64,000 nt of DNA from Symbiodinium sp. CCMP2592 (lineage: Eukaryota; Sar; Dinophyceae; Suessiales; Symbiodiniaceae). The position numbers and the translations under genes are program-made. The DNA lies in the NCBI GenBank assembly GCA_905221615.1, contig CAJNDT010005757.1:62001-126000 (forward strand). Reading direction: 5' to 3'. Positions 1 to 10,276 of this stretch are shown here, in pieces. The notes under the pieces were generated by a model. It made no database searches. It was not told the DNA's origin and saw only the letters and a list, made by a program, of their open reading frames with translations. Each line of letters opens with the position of its first letter. The stretch's first letter is position 1.

Positions 1-1085
1 GCTTTGAATGGTTCTATCAGAATTACGAAGGTTTCATGCGGAGGCCCGCATCGCAATCACAAGATAGACGCCCTAAGCTTTAGGGTCGGGGTACGAACAA
101 GATATGTTGAAAACAAGTCCCATGTTTAAAAGCTTCAGTCATTAACTTCTCGCTGCAGTCCTCGTGGCATGACAAGATCTCGCTTTTTGAAGACACCCCA
201 GAGGAGCAGACTCCGACAGAAACATGCACAAGCCCAACAGCTACCCTCAGTCACTTGGAGCCAAGCTATTCCAAACTCGAAGCACCAAAGCCGAAGAGTG
301 GGCAAAGCGCCCGAAGACCTTAGGCTACACCATAGACTCAAACACCTTTTCTTAGACACTGTAGTGTCTATGCGTTCACCGTGAGACTAGGACTGAAATA
401 CCTCACCTCCCTAAACGTAGAAAACCTCCCTTTATCGCATATCCTCAACCACAACATGTACTACTCCTCATGAATGATAGAAGCTCCTCATAAGAAGCCT
501 TAAACTCGTATACAAAAACCTGAAACCTAAACCCTTATAAGCCCCTTGTAGGAACTCCAAACAACCAACACGTGAGCTCCCTTTGGGCTCCCGAACCGTC
601 CGGGACAGCTCTGCAACGCTCACGAGCCCTTCGTTCACCTGGGCAGCGACGCAAAGGGCGTTCCTTTCCTTCGGTGCTTTCAGGTTTTAGCAGTTTCGGG
701 CTTCAGGGATTTAGGGAAACTGAATTACCCGCTTTCTATCTCTGAGGGTGTAGGGACTATGGATCTAGTTTGGGTCTAAAGGGTTGTAGGATTCGGGGCT
801 CTGTTGTGTTACGGCCCAAGACCCGGAGCCCTGGAAGGATCCCGAGAGTAGATCCCTCCTGAAGGGATTTTGTTACAAAAGGCCCTTTTGGAGTATAGAA
901 GAATATTTGCTTGTTACAAAAGAACCTGCTTTAAGTATAGGATTAAGTATATGTACATATGTGTTGGGTATACTCTGCGAAGAAGATGGACAGTCAGACA
1001 CGTGCAAAACTGCAGATCCTTGAGATTCCCCGGCTCTCACTTAAGAGCCATACCTGCATCCCGACATCCTGCAACATAGGTCATG

Positions 1086-1128
1086 ACCCCTTAACCCTAA
1101 ACCCTAAACCCCTAAACCCTAAACCCTA
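1086..1128. repeat. Interstitial telomere-like repeat (CCCTAAA)n
   Basis: Several near-perfect tandem copies of CCCTAAA/CCCCTAAA. It lies inside the window, so it is interstitial and not a chromosome end. TTTAGGG is the plant-type telomere unit also reported from dinoflagellates. Confidence 0.8.
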
Positions 1129-1493
1129 TCATGACCCCTTAGTTATAGGGTATATAACCCCGCAACACAGTAGGTTTTTGGAACCCCAGGTAGAGCCACT
1201 TTTGCAATAAAGCCCGGCATCATGCTTCCGGTGGCATCCTATGATCTTCGGACTTCAACTGCATAGGGCTTGTGAGCCCAACGCTTTTTTGACCCCTACC
1301 CTATAATGGGCTATATAATGGGTATGTAATAGCTATATATTAAGGGTATATACCTAGGGGTCCTTATCAAGGGTCCCTCCTTTTTACCCTTGGATTTTTG
1401 ATATAACAAGAGTACAAGGATCTAGGGTGTAGGATTTGGCGCTGAGGTGTTCAGTGTCTAGGTCTAGGATGTATGCTCTCGGGTCCCGGGCCG

Positions 1494-1520
<27 letters not shown>
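1494..1520. repeat. Homopolymer run of 27 C
   Basis: An uninterrupted run of 27 C, followed by a C-rich stretch to about 1615. The opposite strand is G-rich and could form quadruplex structures. Run length is also a common assembly error. Confidence 0.9.
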
Positions 1521-1526
<6 letters not shown>

Positions 1527-1987
1527 ATCCCCCCCCACCCCCCCGCTGCTGCACGCCCACCCACCCTGCACCCCGGCCCACCCCCCCGGCCCGCACCGCA
1601 CCTTGCCCGCCCCTTGACTTTGTGCGCGGATCGGGAGTGTCGCAGTACATGCCCTGCCGTGTGCGGAAAGCGGGAATCGGCTCAGTAGTTTCCAGCATCT
1701 GACATGAATTGCAATGCTGAATTATGAGGGTTGTATGGCGATGGTGATGGTGCAGATATTCTTTTGAAGGTGTTAATCATGAAGATGACGACGACAAGGA
1801 TGATGTTGAGCATGGTCTGATTGTCGACTCATGTCCCGGTCTAGAGCAGCACAACATCTTGAGCAGTATCACCGGTGCCACAGCAAGAGGGAAGACAAGG
1901 AGTAACACATAAGAACGTCGCGGCAAAAAGAGTACCACCACAGGCCCCACACCACAGGGGGGGCGGCGGGGAAGGATACCATGGGAT

Positions 1988-2011
1988 GGGGGGGGGAGGG
2001 GGGGGGGGGGG
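1988..2011. repeat. G run with one interruption
   Basis: Twenty-four bases that are all G except one A, preceded by further G clusters from 1957. A simple low-complexity tract. Confidence 0.9.
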
Positions 2012-3647
2012 CAGCCCTGCATCATGTATGCCCGACTGCCGGAAGCTGAAACCCTAAAGCTTGTCCGTAGGAACACGGCAAGGAAATCATCTATGCTTTC
2101 GGGGCGAAGCTGCCAAGCCTTAACCCTGAATCTTGAAGCAAGCTTAAGGACGAAAATTACCGTAACGCTTTGAGGTTCATGTATCATAAAGGTATTCATA
2201 GTAGAAGGGTATAGGGCCCCTACTTATACGTGTCACTTGGTCCCTCAGGAAAAGAGTTGCTCAGAGGAATTACTGCGAAACAGCCGCCCGAAGCCACAAC
2301 TCCCCAAACCGCAACGCCATAGGTATGTTACATCGAGTCCATGCGCCACAGCGTGACCAGAAGAAGTGCTTCAAGTATAATAACCCAGCGTCGTTCTTCA
2401 AAAACACACCCCAAGCCCAAATGATGTCCTATCCACCCCTCAAGCAGCCTCGTATAACGTATATTTGGGAGTGGCGAACCGTAAGAACTACTGCAACTAT
2501 ACTTACCATTCAAGTCCCTCCATGTAGCCCTGGAACATTAGAGAATCCAGAATCTCTGGACCCCTGGAGCTCACACCCTAAATTCAGCCTCTATATCCTA
2601 CAGCCTGAATCCTCAAATCCCTTAGAGCTGCATCCCTACCAAACCCTAAACCCCAAACCCTGAAACCCAGAACCCAAAACCTCCCCACCCCAACGTTAAA
2701 AAAACATAGGGATATACTCTTATGAACTGATCCACAAAATCCCTTTACTAAAATGAGCCCAGCAGATCGGCCTGAGACTTGATGTCAGGGTCTTGATTGG
2801 GATTCCCACTCCTTCTATCAAAGGTCAGGGGGTGGAAGCGGTGTTGGATTGAGGGTCTGCTTTGTCGGTTTTTCTAGTCGTTAGAACGACTGTCCAGGAA
2901 GATCAGCAGGTGGAAGTTGTGTTGGATTAAGGCTTTGCATTTGGGTTCTTCGAATCTATAGAACTGTAGAAAATCTAGTTTCCGGAGGGTTCTAGAAGGG
3001 TAAAGCAGGGATTCTGGCGTTTAGGGTTGTGGGCTTTGCTTAGGCTTCAGGGATGAGGCTCTGCGGTTCTAGGGGTTCAGTGCTTGGTGTTGAGGCTTTA
3101 AGGTTTCGGGTTTAGGGGGTCTTGGGGTTCAGGCGTTCGTTGAGGTGAAGTGTCGTTTGGTTTAAGCTCAATTGTCTTCTTCAGAATTTCCGGGATTTGT
3201 AGTAGTGTAAGTGCTACATACTGGGAGATACTTATTACGTATGCCGCATACTGATGCCTCCTGGGTCCTTTTCGCTTTATTGAAACCAAGGCAGCACAGG
3301 AATGATCTCGAATGATCGTGCCGTCTACCGACTTGTGATATTCAAAAGTGGAGCAGACAAATATGGAGTCAAACCATCAAAAACGAATATCCCTAAACCG
3401 TGAACAAAACCGAGTTCCCGAAGACTAGAGCAAGAAATCATAAATAACTCTGCGAAGCACTTGTGCGAACTCACCGCCTCCCCTTCTCATGCACCCCAAG
3501 CCCGAAACGCCGCGAAACTCCGATCGAGATGCAGCTGCTCAAGTAGCTTCTCAGCTTGGTTCACTTGCCTCAGACCGTTCCGCATAATCACGGGGACGGT
3601 TTGGGGCTCAGAGTCAGAGGCTTCGAGTTCCAAGACTACAGTAAAAG

Positions 3648-3732
3648 CCAGAAAGTTGGAATATGATTATCCTAAACCCTTTTTGGTAAATTATAGGGTA
3701 TCCTACCCTGAAACCATATTCCAACTTTCTGG
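3648..3732. repeat. Perfect 18-bp inverted repeat (foldback)
   Basis: The arm at 3648-3665 (CCAGAAAGTTGGAATATG) is the exact reverse complement of 3715-3732. The 49-bp loop contains telomere-like CCTAAACCC. No clear target-site duplication is seen, so this could be a small foldback element or a hairpin of unknown role. Confidence 0.8.
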
Positions 3733-4489
3733 AGTTCCCTGTAATTCCGTCAAGACTCAACACGGTGAACTTAACACCCGCAGCCTTGCACCCTAAAGGC
3801 CTCTGGGTCCAAAATGCTCGACTACCAGCTTCCGAAACTTCAGCCTTCAGACGTCCGGGCTGAGCTGTAATACAGGAGCCTTAAGGATTAGAACTCGGGT
3901 TTTGGGGCATATCAAAATGTAAGCATCATAGGTAAAATGCAACACACAAGCGAAGCCTCCAAGCTCGACATCCTCGGCCTATATACTGGGCGGCAAACGC
4001 GGGATCCGGCTATGTAAAGGCCTTGATGTGCATCCTTCTAGGATCCTAGCTTAGCATGGAAGGCTTCATGAGCAGCTAGATCATGGCAAACAACAAGAGC
4101 TGAAACGGATTACTTGCCTTCGACCAAGGCTGAGAAGCCCCAAAACCCCAAATCCTAAACCTAAGCACCCTGGACCCCCGAAGTCCCCCTTGGAGTCTCG
4201 AAAGGCATTGAGGAAACTAACCGCAAAAAGACCCTCACAGCACCCTCACACAAGCCTTCTGGAAGCCCCATTTCGGAGCCAGGCCGCTCCAGCTCCAAAG
4301 CTCTCAAGCTCTCTGCAGTGGCGAGAAGTAGCCAAAACGTGTAAGAGATCACAAAAGTCCAGAGGACGATGACCTGGGGTTGAGGACGAAGTAATCGGAG
4401 GTTTCTAGGCTTCGAGGCCTAACCCTATGCCTCTACGGACCTTATTGGGGTCCTTAAGCGGTCTAAGGAGGTCCTTGGAGGGATAGGGT

Positions 4490-4555
4490 AATTATAGGGT
4501 GGTAGGCGGGCTTGAAACATGAAGGCCCAATTATGGGGTGGTAGGCAGGCTTCAA
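4490..4555. repeat. Short tandem duplication
   Basis: Two copies of a 27-bp segment (4490-4516 and 4529-4555) starting AATTATAGGGTGGTAGGC, with a few substitutions. It sits just after a CTTGGAGGG word like the ends of the element at 52262-52393. Confidence 0.6.
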
Positions 4556-5399
4556 GGGTGAGTTGACAGAGTTCCACAAGCTGCTTGATTCGTACGTCGG
4601 TGCGAGGGGGAGTGTTCTGAAGCTCTTTTTACACTTCCTCGAGATCCTACCCACGCAAGTCCACAGGCCTTTCAGATTCACCGGGAAAGTAACAAGTTGC
4701 TGTCGGCCCGTGTTAGGTTTTTCAACTGTTTGATTTAGGGCCTGCTGTCGTGGAGAGGCGATGAGCTTCAGGGATTGAAGCCCCTAAACCTGAGGGTTTA
4801 GGTCTTACCTAAACCCCCCAAAGTAGGTAAAATAATGGCTTAATACTGATAAAAGGCAATTATTCTACATACTTTTGGGGTTTAGGTCTTAGGATTTAAG
4901 GTAACCAAAACCAAATCAAAGGAGCGGTGCGGCGGGAAGACTTTAGGGCTCCAGGCTCGCGCCGGATTTCGGGTGTAGCGCTTCGGGTCTACCGGTTTAG
5001 AGTGAGGTGCGGACTGTTAGCAAAGATCGCAGCAGTAGTAGTATTCAAGTAGCTATACAGTTCTTGATCAAGACTTATACTGCCAGGAAACCACGCAGCC
5101 CCACAGCTGTTCCACCATCTGGAGGCCCATGTCATAATCCTGGTCGGTGCAGCAATTACAACGGTCAACGGGCCTGAAAATGTAGAACCATGTTTTCAAA
5201 CTAACGTATACCAGAAATAATGAAATTAACTAAGGTATACCAGAAGCATATAATGGGGACTCTGGGAGAAGATCATCCCTAATCTTATTAACCCCTGTAC
5301 TGCAAGACTATGTCCGGTACATCATTCCTAGATTTCTTTAGACACCTCCCTCAGAACCCAAAGCTCCCCTCCCTAAATCCTAAAGCCGAAAAGAACACC

Positions 5400-5680
5400 G
5401 AAACACCCAAAACTTTAAAACCCGTAAACCCTAAACCCCCTTAAACTCAAGCGCTAACACTCCTACATCCTCGACCCCCCAAACCAACCCCAGTAAACTA
5501 AACGCCCTAAACTCTGCACCCGGAATCTCCTGAACCCTAAACCCACTCGACCCTAACCCTCCTAAAACAAAACAAACCCTAAACCCTAAACCTCCTAAAC
5601 CCTAAAACTCCCAAACACCCTCTGAACTCTAACCCCCGCTAAACGACCCTAGACCCACGTCAACAACCGCCTCTAAAAGG
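5400..5680. repeat. Degenerate telomere-like tract
   Basis: About 280 bp in which CCCTAAA, CCTAAAC and CCCCTAAA variants dominate but are heavily mutated. No coding potential is visible. Confidence 0.65.
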
Positions 5681-6013
5681 ATCCGTAAAGACACCCTGAA
5701 GTTCGTTTAAGCCCGCGGATCTTCGGTTTCGGGGTCGAAAAGAAGAGACGGGGAGCCACCCCCACCCTCACCCCCCGGGAGGAGATTGGCAGTGCAGGGC
5801 TTGAAGGACATCGGAGCTGGAATCCGACAACGGAGCCCAAGTACTTCCGAATGGCCCTCCACCTGTGCAACCCCAACCGACTCCAGAGAGTAATTGCGTA
5901 GTACAGCCAGAAGCACAGCCTAGAGCAACATGGGATATAACATGATATGACCCCATTCAAAAGATTGTTACGTTTGTCTTCTTCAAGGTACCGTGGTTAC
6001 TCTAGGTAATCCA

Positions 6014-6195
6014 ACCCAAAGGGTCCTAGGTATTGTTATGGGGGATACTTCCCCAAATCATAATAGTAATTCCCGATATCCCTACATTCTACCATGAAAC
6101 ATACATATAAAGGAGCCCTAGACCCTAAGCCCTTAATGGAACCTTTATAGAAGCCCTACATTCTACCATAAACCATACTTAGGACCCTTTGGGAG
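6014..6195. mobile_element. Small non-autonomous element with inverted ends
   Basis: The 182-bp segment starts CCCAAAGGGTCCTAGGTAT and its right end, read on the other strand, starts CCCAAAGGGTCCTAAGTATG, so the ends are inverted repeats. The right end (6164-6195) is identical over 32 bp to 7246-7277 on the opposite strand. A diverged full copy in inverted orientation lies at 30185-30334. This is a dispersed MITE-like family. No open frame is present. Confidence 0.6.
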
Positions 6196-6871
6196 GCAGT
6201 TTGGGTGTTCAGGGTTAGAGACCCCATTTCGGGCCCGCCTCCCTGCAGAAATGCTGCTGAACCTGCAGCGGGAAGGCAGGCGATCATGCTCCGAATTTAA
6301 GCAACAGCTCGAATCTCCTTAGTGGTTTCTTTGTATGTTTATATAGGAATTCTTATCCTTTATGCAATTCTCCTTAGTGAATCTCCTTTGTGGTTTCTTT
6401 TATGCATAGGTGTTGCTATGTATATTATGCAGTTCGCCGGAGCGAGTTCTTTTGTATGATTAGGTAGTGGTAGCACTTTGGAAACTGCTGTTGCTCCTCC
6501 GATGTCGCGAAAGATACCTTTGAAGTGCCTAGAAACGGTCTCGACAGTCGCCCAAATTCATGCAGCCTACCTATTGATCCAACTGCTCCTGCTGCAGTAA
6601 ACCCGACGTGCACACAACGCCGGATGCCTGAAAGCTGGTGATCACCGGAAACCCGACGAGCCATATATTCTAAGCCCCATAAACCTGAGTCGTCGGTTTT
6701 CGAAACGCTCGGACACAGTGGCTTTGCGTTAATTAAATGCGCCTTAGAGGTATGTATCCGACAGCGTTCCTAACAAGTTTACGGCCTTCACTGCGATGCG
6801 ACTTTGAAGATCTTTAAAAGCTCCAGACCGTAGAGTAACACTCCCGAACAGAGAACTCTCTATGCATCCTA
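6196..6871. other. Gene-free stretch
   Basis: No gene or structured repeat recognised. The sequence is unremarkable apart from short repeated words around TCTCCTTAGTG at 6315-6395. Confidence 0.5.
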
Positions 6872-7048
6872 CTTGGAGGTTCAGGGGTAGTTATCAATGG
6901 GGTTACAAGTCCCCTAATATGGGTTATACGTATAATTACCCTACTTGCAACCCTACTTATAACTACCCTAAACCCTAAATCCTACAAAACCCTTAAGGAA
7001 CCCTAAACCCCTTATAACCCTACTTATAGCTACCCGTGGACCTCCAAG
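6872..7048. mobile_element. Decayed inverted-repeat element (CTTGGAGG ends)
   Basis: The left end, 6872-6894, starts CTTGGAGGTTCAGGGGTAG. The reverse complement of 7026-7048 starts CTTGGAGGTCCACGGGTAG. The 23-bp ends match at all but about three positions. TA precedes the left end, but the right end has lost it. The ends resemble those of the better preserved element at 52262-52393. The interior is telomere-like. Confidence 0.5.
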
Positions 7049-7245
7049 AGAACTTCGCCATCCCAAACACCCCTTGAATTTGGCCTTAATGCGCATAACA
7101 AGGACCTCATAAGGCCTATTTGAGGAAGTATAGTCCCGCCCTCCCCCTAGCCTCTAAGGGTCCCTATGACTGAAGGACTTCACCATTCCAAGCACCCATT
7201 GAGAATTAAGCCCCAAGCTTCTGAACCCCTGAACCCCAAAACTAA

Positions 7246-7277
7246 CTCCCAAAGGGTCCTAAGTATGGTTTATGGTA
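7246..7277. repeat. Solo end of the CCCAAAGGG element family
   Basis: A 32-bp exact match to the reverse complement of 6164-6195. It is followed by a T tract and two copies of a GGAGGTGCGGCCAA word. That block reappears inverted at 30120-30170, so the whole arrangement is dispersed. Confidence 0.6.
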
Positions 7278-7360
7278 GGCTTTTTTTTTTTTTTTCTCGG
7301 AGGTGCGGCCAACCCTCTTTTTTCGGAGGTGCGGCCAAGGATTTGTTCAGGTTGGACACG

Positions 7361-7515
7361 CAGGATCCCTGTAGAGGGTTAATCGGCGACGTAAAGAATT
7401 TGCGCCGCACCACAGCGCCAGCGCTTCGACACACAGAATCCCTGTAGAGGGTTCATCGGGGTCGCGCCGCACCACAGCGCGGGCGCTTCGAGGGGCAGGA
7501 TCCCTGTGGACGGGG
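7361..7515. repeat. Tandem repeat, about 70 bp
   Basis: The word CAGGATCCCTGTAGAGGG recurs with small changes at 7361, 7432 and 7497. GCGCCGCACCACAGCGC lies between copies. About two diverged units. Confidence 0.65.
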
Positions 7516-7740
7516 TGAGGCATCAAAAAACTCATCATCAAAAACAAATTAGATCCAGGGATCAACGAAAAACTAAAGAAAAAATAATGGGAAATGCAGC
7601 CATTTCCAAGACTATTTGCCTTGGTGGCGGTGGTGGTGTCGTTGATGTCGTTGATGTCGTTGTGTCGTCGTTGGTGGTGGTGGGGTCGTTGATGTCGTCG
7701 TGGTCGTCGTCTTGGTTGCTGTTGTTGTTGCTGCTCTTCG

Positions 7741-8290
7741 CGTTAAACCCCCTGGAGCGTGGCTGTCTGGCTTTCCCCTTCTTGTGTGTTGCCGAATACG
7801 TTTATGTTCATTTCTTCGCGGCTTTAGAGAGCGGGGAGTTTAGTCTAAAACAGCGAGGGTTTGGGGGGGGAACTCGCCCTATTTGCAAAGCTGTTAAACC
7901 CTTCAGGATTGATTGTGCTTTCTTCGCGGTAAACTCCCCTGGAGCGTGGTTGTCTGGCTTTCCCTTTCTTGTGTGGCTTTAGAGAGCGGGGGAGTTTAGT
8001 CTAAAAAAAGCGGGGGGGTTGGGGGGGGCGCAGCCCCCCCCATTTGCAAACCTTTTAAATCCTTCAGGATTGATTTTGTCTTCTTCACGTTAAACCCCCC
8101 TGAAGCAGTGTTGTCTGGTTTTATTCTTTTTTTGTGTTGGCGAACACGGTTTTATTTATTTCGTGGCGGCTCAAACGACCGGTTGGCAAACACGTTATTG
8201 TTGATTACTTCGTGGCTCAAGAGAACTTCCAAGTCATTCATGATTGATTGTGTTGCTTCGCGCTTAACCCCGCTGAATCAACAACCCGAG
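7741..8290. repeat. Diverged tandem repeat, about 160-190 bp
   Basis: Units open with a form of CGTTAAACCCCCTGGAGCG near 7740, 7929, 8088 and 8258. They share TGTCTGGCTTT, GAGCGGGGGAGTTTAGTC and ATTTGCAAA. The second unit holds a strong hairpin, GGGGGGGCGCAGCCCCCCC. Read-through open frames here carry no recognisable motif. Confidence 0.6.
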
Positions 8291-8297
8291 AAAATCC

Positions 8298-8380
8298 GTG
8301 TTCTGAACCTGGGTTCTAACCCGAATTAGAACCTAGGTTCAAACCCAGGTTTGAACCTGGGTTCCGAACCTGAATTTCCA
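8298..8380. repeat. Palindromic GAACCTGGGTT repeat
   Basis: The word AACCTGGGTT and its reverse complement alternate six or so times in about 80 bp and could fold into several hairpins. No gene. Confidence 0.6.
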
Positions 8381-8617
8381 ACCGTCTGCCTTCCTTCTAT
8401 CTTTTCTTTCTTTCTGTTCTTCTTCCTTGCTTTGGTCCTTGTTCTGAGGTGTTTCGTTCTGTCTTCCTGGGTTCTTTTCGTTTCAGGTGGAAAAAACCAA
8501 GAAAAGCACCAAATCTGTCCAAAACGTGAGGAAAATAGTGTTTCCCCAAGGAAAACCATGGAAAAACACCAAACAAAAATTTCAACAACAAGATCCAAAA
8601 TAATAGGCCTTCCATAT

Positions 8618-8709
8618 GTATATATATATATATATGTATATATTTATATACACACATATGTACTCTCTCTCTCTCTCTCTGTGTGTGTGTATATATATAT
8701 ACTATATAC

Positions 8710-8740
<31 letters not shown>

Positions 8741-9594
8741 CACACTATGTATACTATATATATATATACATACAATTTTATAATATCTACTATATCTAAT
8801 ATATATACTATATATACTATATATATACTAACTCGAGTACATATACTATATAAATATGTATATATTATAAATATACTATATATACTATATATACTGTATA
8901 AACTATATATACTAAGGTTATATCTCCTGTACTTATTACAATACTATATATATATATAGAAACTTGAAACTCTATGTATATCTGTATATATATATATATA
9001 TACTATATATATACTATGTACCTAATATACTATATACTATATACACTATATATACTAGATATATTACTATACAACTATATATACTATATATATAAATAAA
9101 CTCTACACATATATGAACAAACTATATAGACTCTATATATTGTATATTTTATATTATATTCTCTTATATTATATTCTTTTCTATTTTATTCTATTCTATT
9201 CTCTTATATTACATTATATTATATTCTTTTCAATTCTATTAAATTCCATTATATTATCCTATAATCTTTTATGTTATATTATATTCTATCATATTCTATG
9301 ATATTCTATTATATTCTATGATGTTCTGTTATATTGTATTATATTCGATTATGTTCTATTCTATGCTGTTATATTATATGATATTCTATTCTATTCTATT
9401 TTATGATATTCTATTTTATGATATTCTATTCTATTATATGATATTCTATTCTGTTATATTATATTATATTATATCTTTTATATTATATTGTATTTCTTTA
9501 TTATATTACATTTTGTTGTAGTATATTACAGTATATTATACTACATTAGATTACATTATATTACATTATATTACATTATATTACATTATATTAC
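8618..9594. repeat. AT-rich satellite, left part
   Basis: A long run of (TA)n, TATATACTA and then TTATATTACAT-type words. It ends exactly at the retrotransposon's left LTR, and the same TTACATTATA words resume at 29288. The element therefore inserted inside one satellite block. Open frames here are only tyrosine- and isoleucine-rich translations of the repeat. Confidence 0.9.
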
Positions 9595-10026
9595 TGCGTG
9601 GGGGATTGATCTCGACTTGGTTGCTGCTCTCCCCACCAGAGCTGTAATGAATGTAGGTGTGGCTGGCTAGCACTCTCCACAGACTGGACCCTATCTCTCT
9701 CTCGTACTTCCACACGTGCGATCCTATGCAGGCAGAACCGGCGGCCGTTCCTTTTGCACTCACTGCCGGCGGCGGTTCGTCTGTGCAACGGGATAGCTCT
9801 GATTGCTCAGGATAGAAGACACATATAGCACTTAGCTATGGGCATTGACTTGAGCCAAACGTTGCGTTGGCGGTCACATAGAAAGGTAAAGACGAGGGAT
9901 GCGTAGCATGCCCCCTAGAGTCGAGGGACGCGTAGCGTGCCCCCTTCTCTTGCACTTTACACGGTCTTGCTCACAGCTCTTATAGTGACACCTTAGAACT
10001 AGACAAGGCATCGCAGTCCGTTCGCA
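9595..10026 (-). repeat. 3' LTR of the copia element
   Basis: 432 bp, TG...CA, with inverted termini TGCG/CGCA. It differs from the other LTR at 5 positions (three near 9700-9712, one near 9915, one near 9963). Inside is a 24-bp direct repeat (9893-9916 and 9922-9945, CGAGGGA(T/C)GCGTAGC(A/G)TG). At 9849-9859 the minus strand reads TTTGGCTCAAG, the last 11 bases of the dinoflagellate spliced leader. Confidence 0.95.
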
Positions 10027-10032
10027 CCCCCC
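10027..10032 (-). promoter_or_regulatory. Probable polypurine tract (G6)
   Basis: On the minus strand GGGGGG directly abuts the 3' LTR, the place where plus-strand DNA priming occurs in LTR elements. It is short, so the call rests mainly on position. Confidence 0.45.
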
Positions 10033-10276
10033 ATGAGTTGCGTCTCCGACGCTGCTCACCCGGAAGATGGCACGATAGGACAGAAGAAAATTCCGCCGCA
10101 ACGTTGACATTGAAAATCAGAGCTTTGTATCCCAATTAGAAACGTTGTGACACTCATCTACGTCAGTAACGATCCCCTGAAATGACAAACGAATCAGGCG
10201 TCACCGAAGAAAGAAGCATTCGCGATGGCATTCCACGGGCGAAGCTCAGAGGTCACGAACTGATAGGCGAGGAAGA
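10033..10276. other. 3' untranslated part of the copia element
   Basis: About 240 bp between the stop of the second ORF and the polypurine tract. No gene seen. Confidence 0.5.

Larger units (their letters stand above)
1..6013. other. Gene-poor region with telomere-like tracts
   Basis: No open frame here looks like a protein: the open stretches are short, of odd composition and without family motifs. The DNA is peppered with degenerate CCCTAAA/TTTAGGG words, for example at 1086-1128, 2640-2665, 3110-3120, 4785-4830 and 5400-5680. Other visible items are listed separately: a 27-C run, a G run and a hairpin. This looks like intergenic dinoflagellate DNA. An exon lacking known motifs could be missed. 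Confidence 0.6.

Noticed and set aside
8351-8959. 202-codon plus-strand open frame
   Set aside because: Its second half is a translation of (TA)n repeats and no motif or start context supports it.
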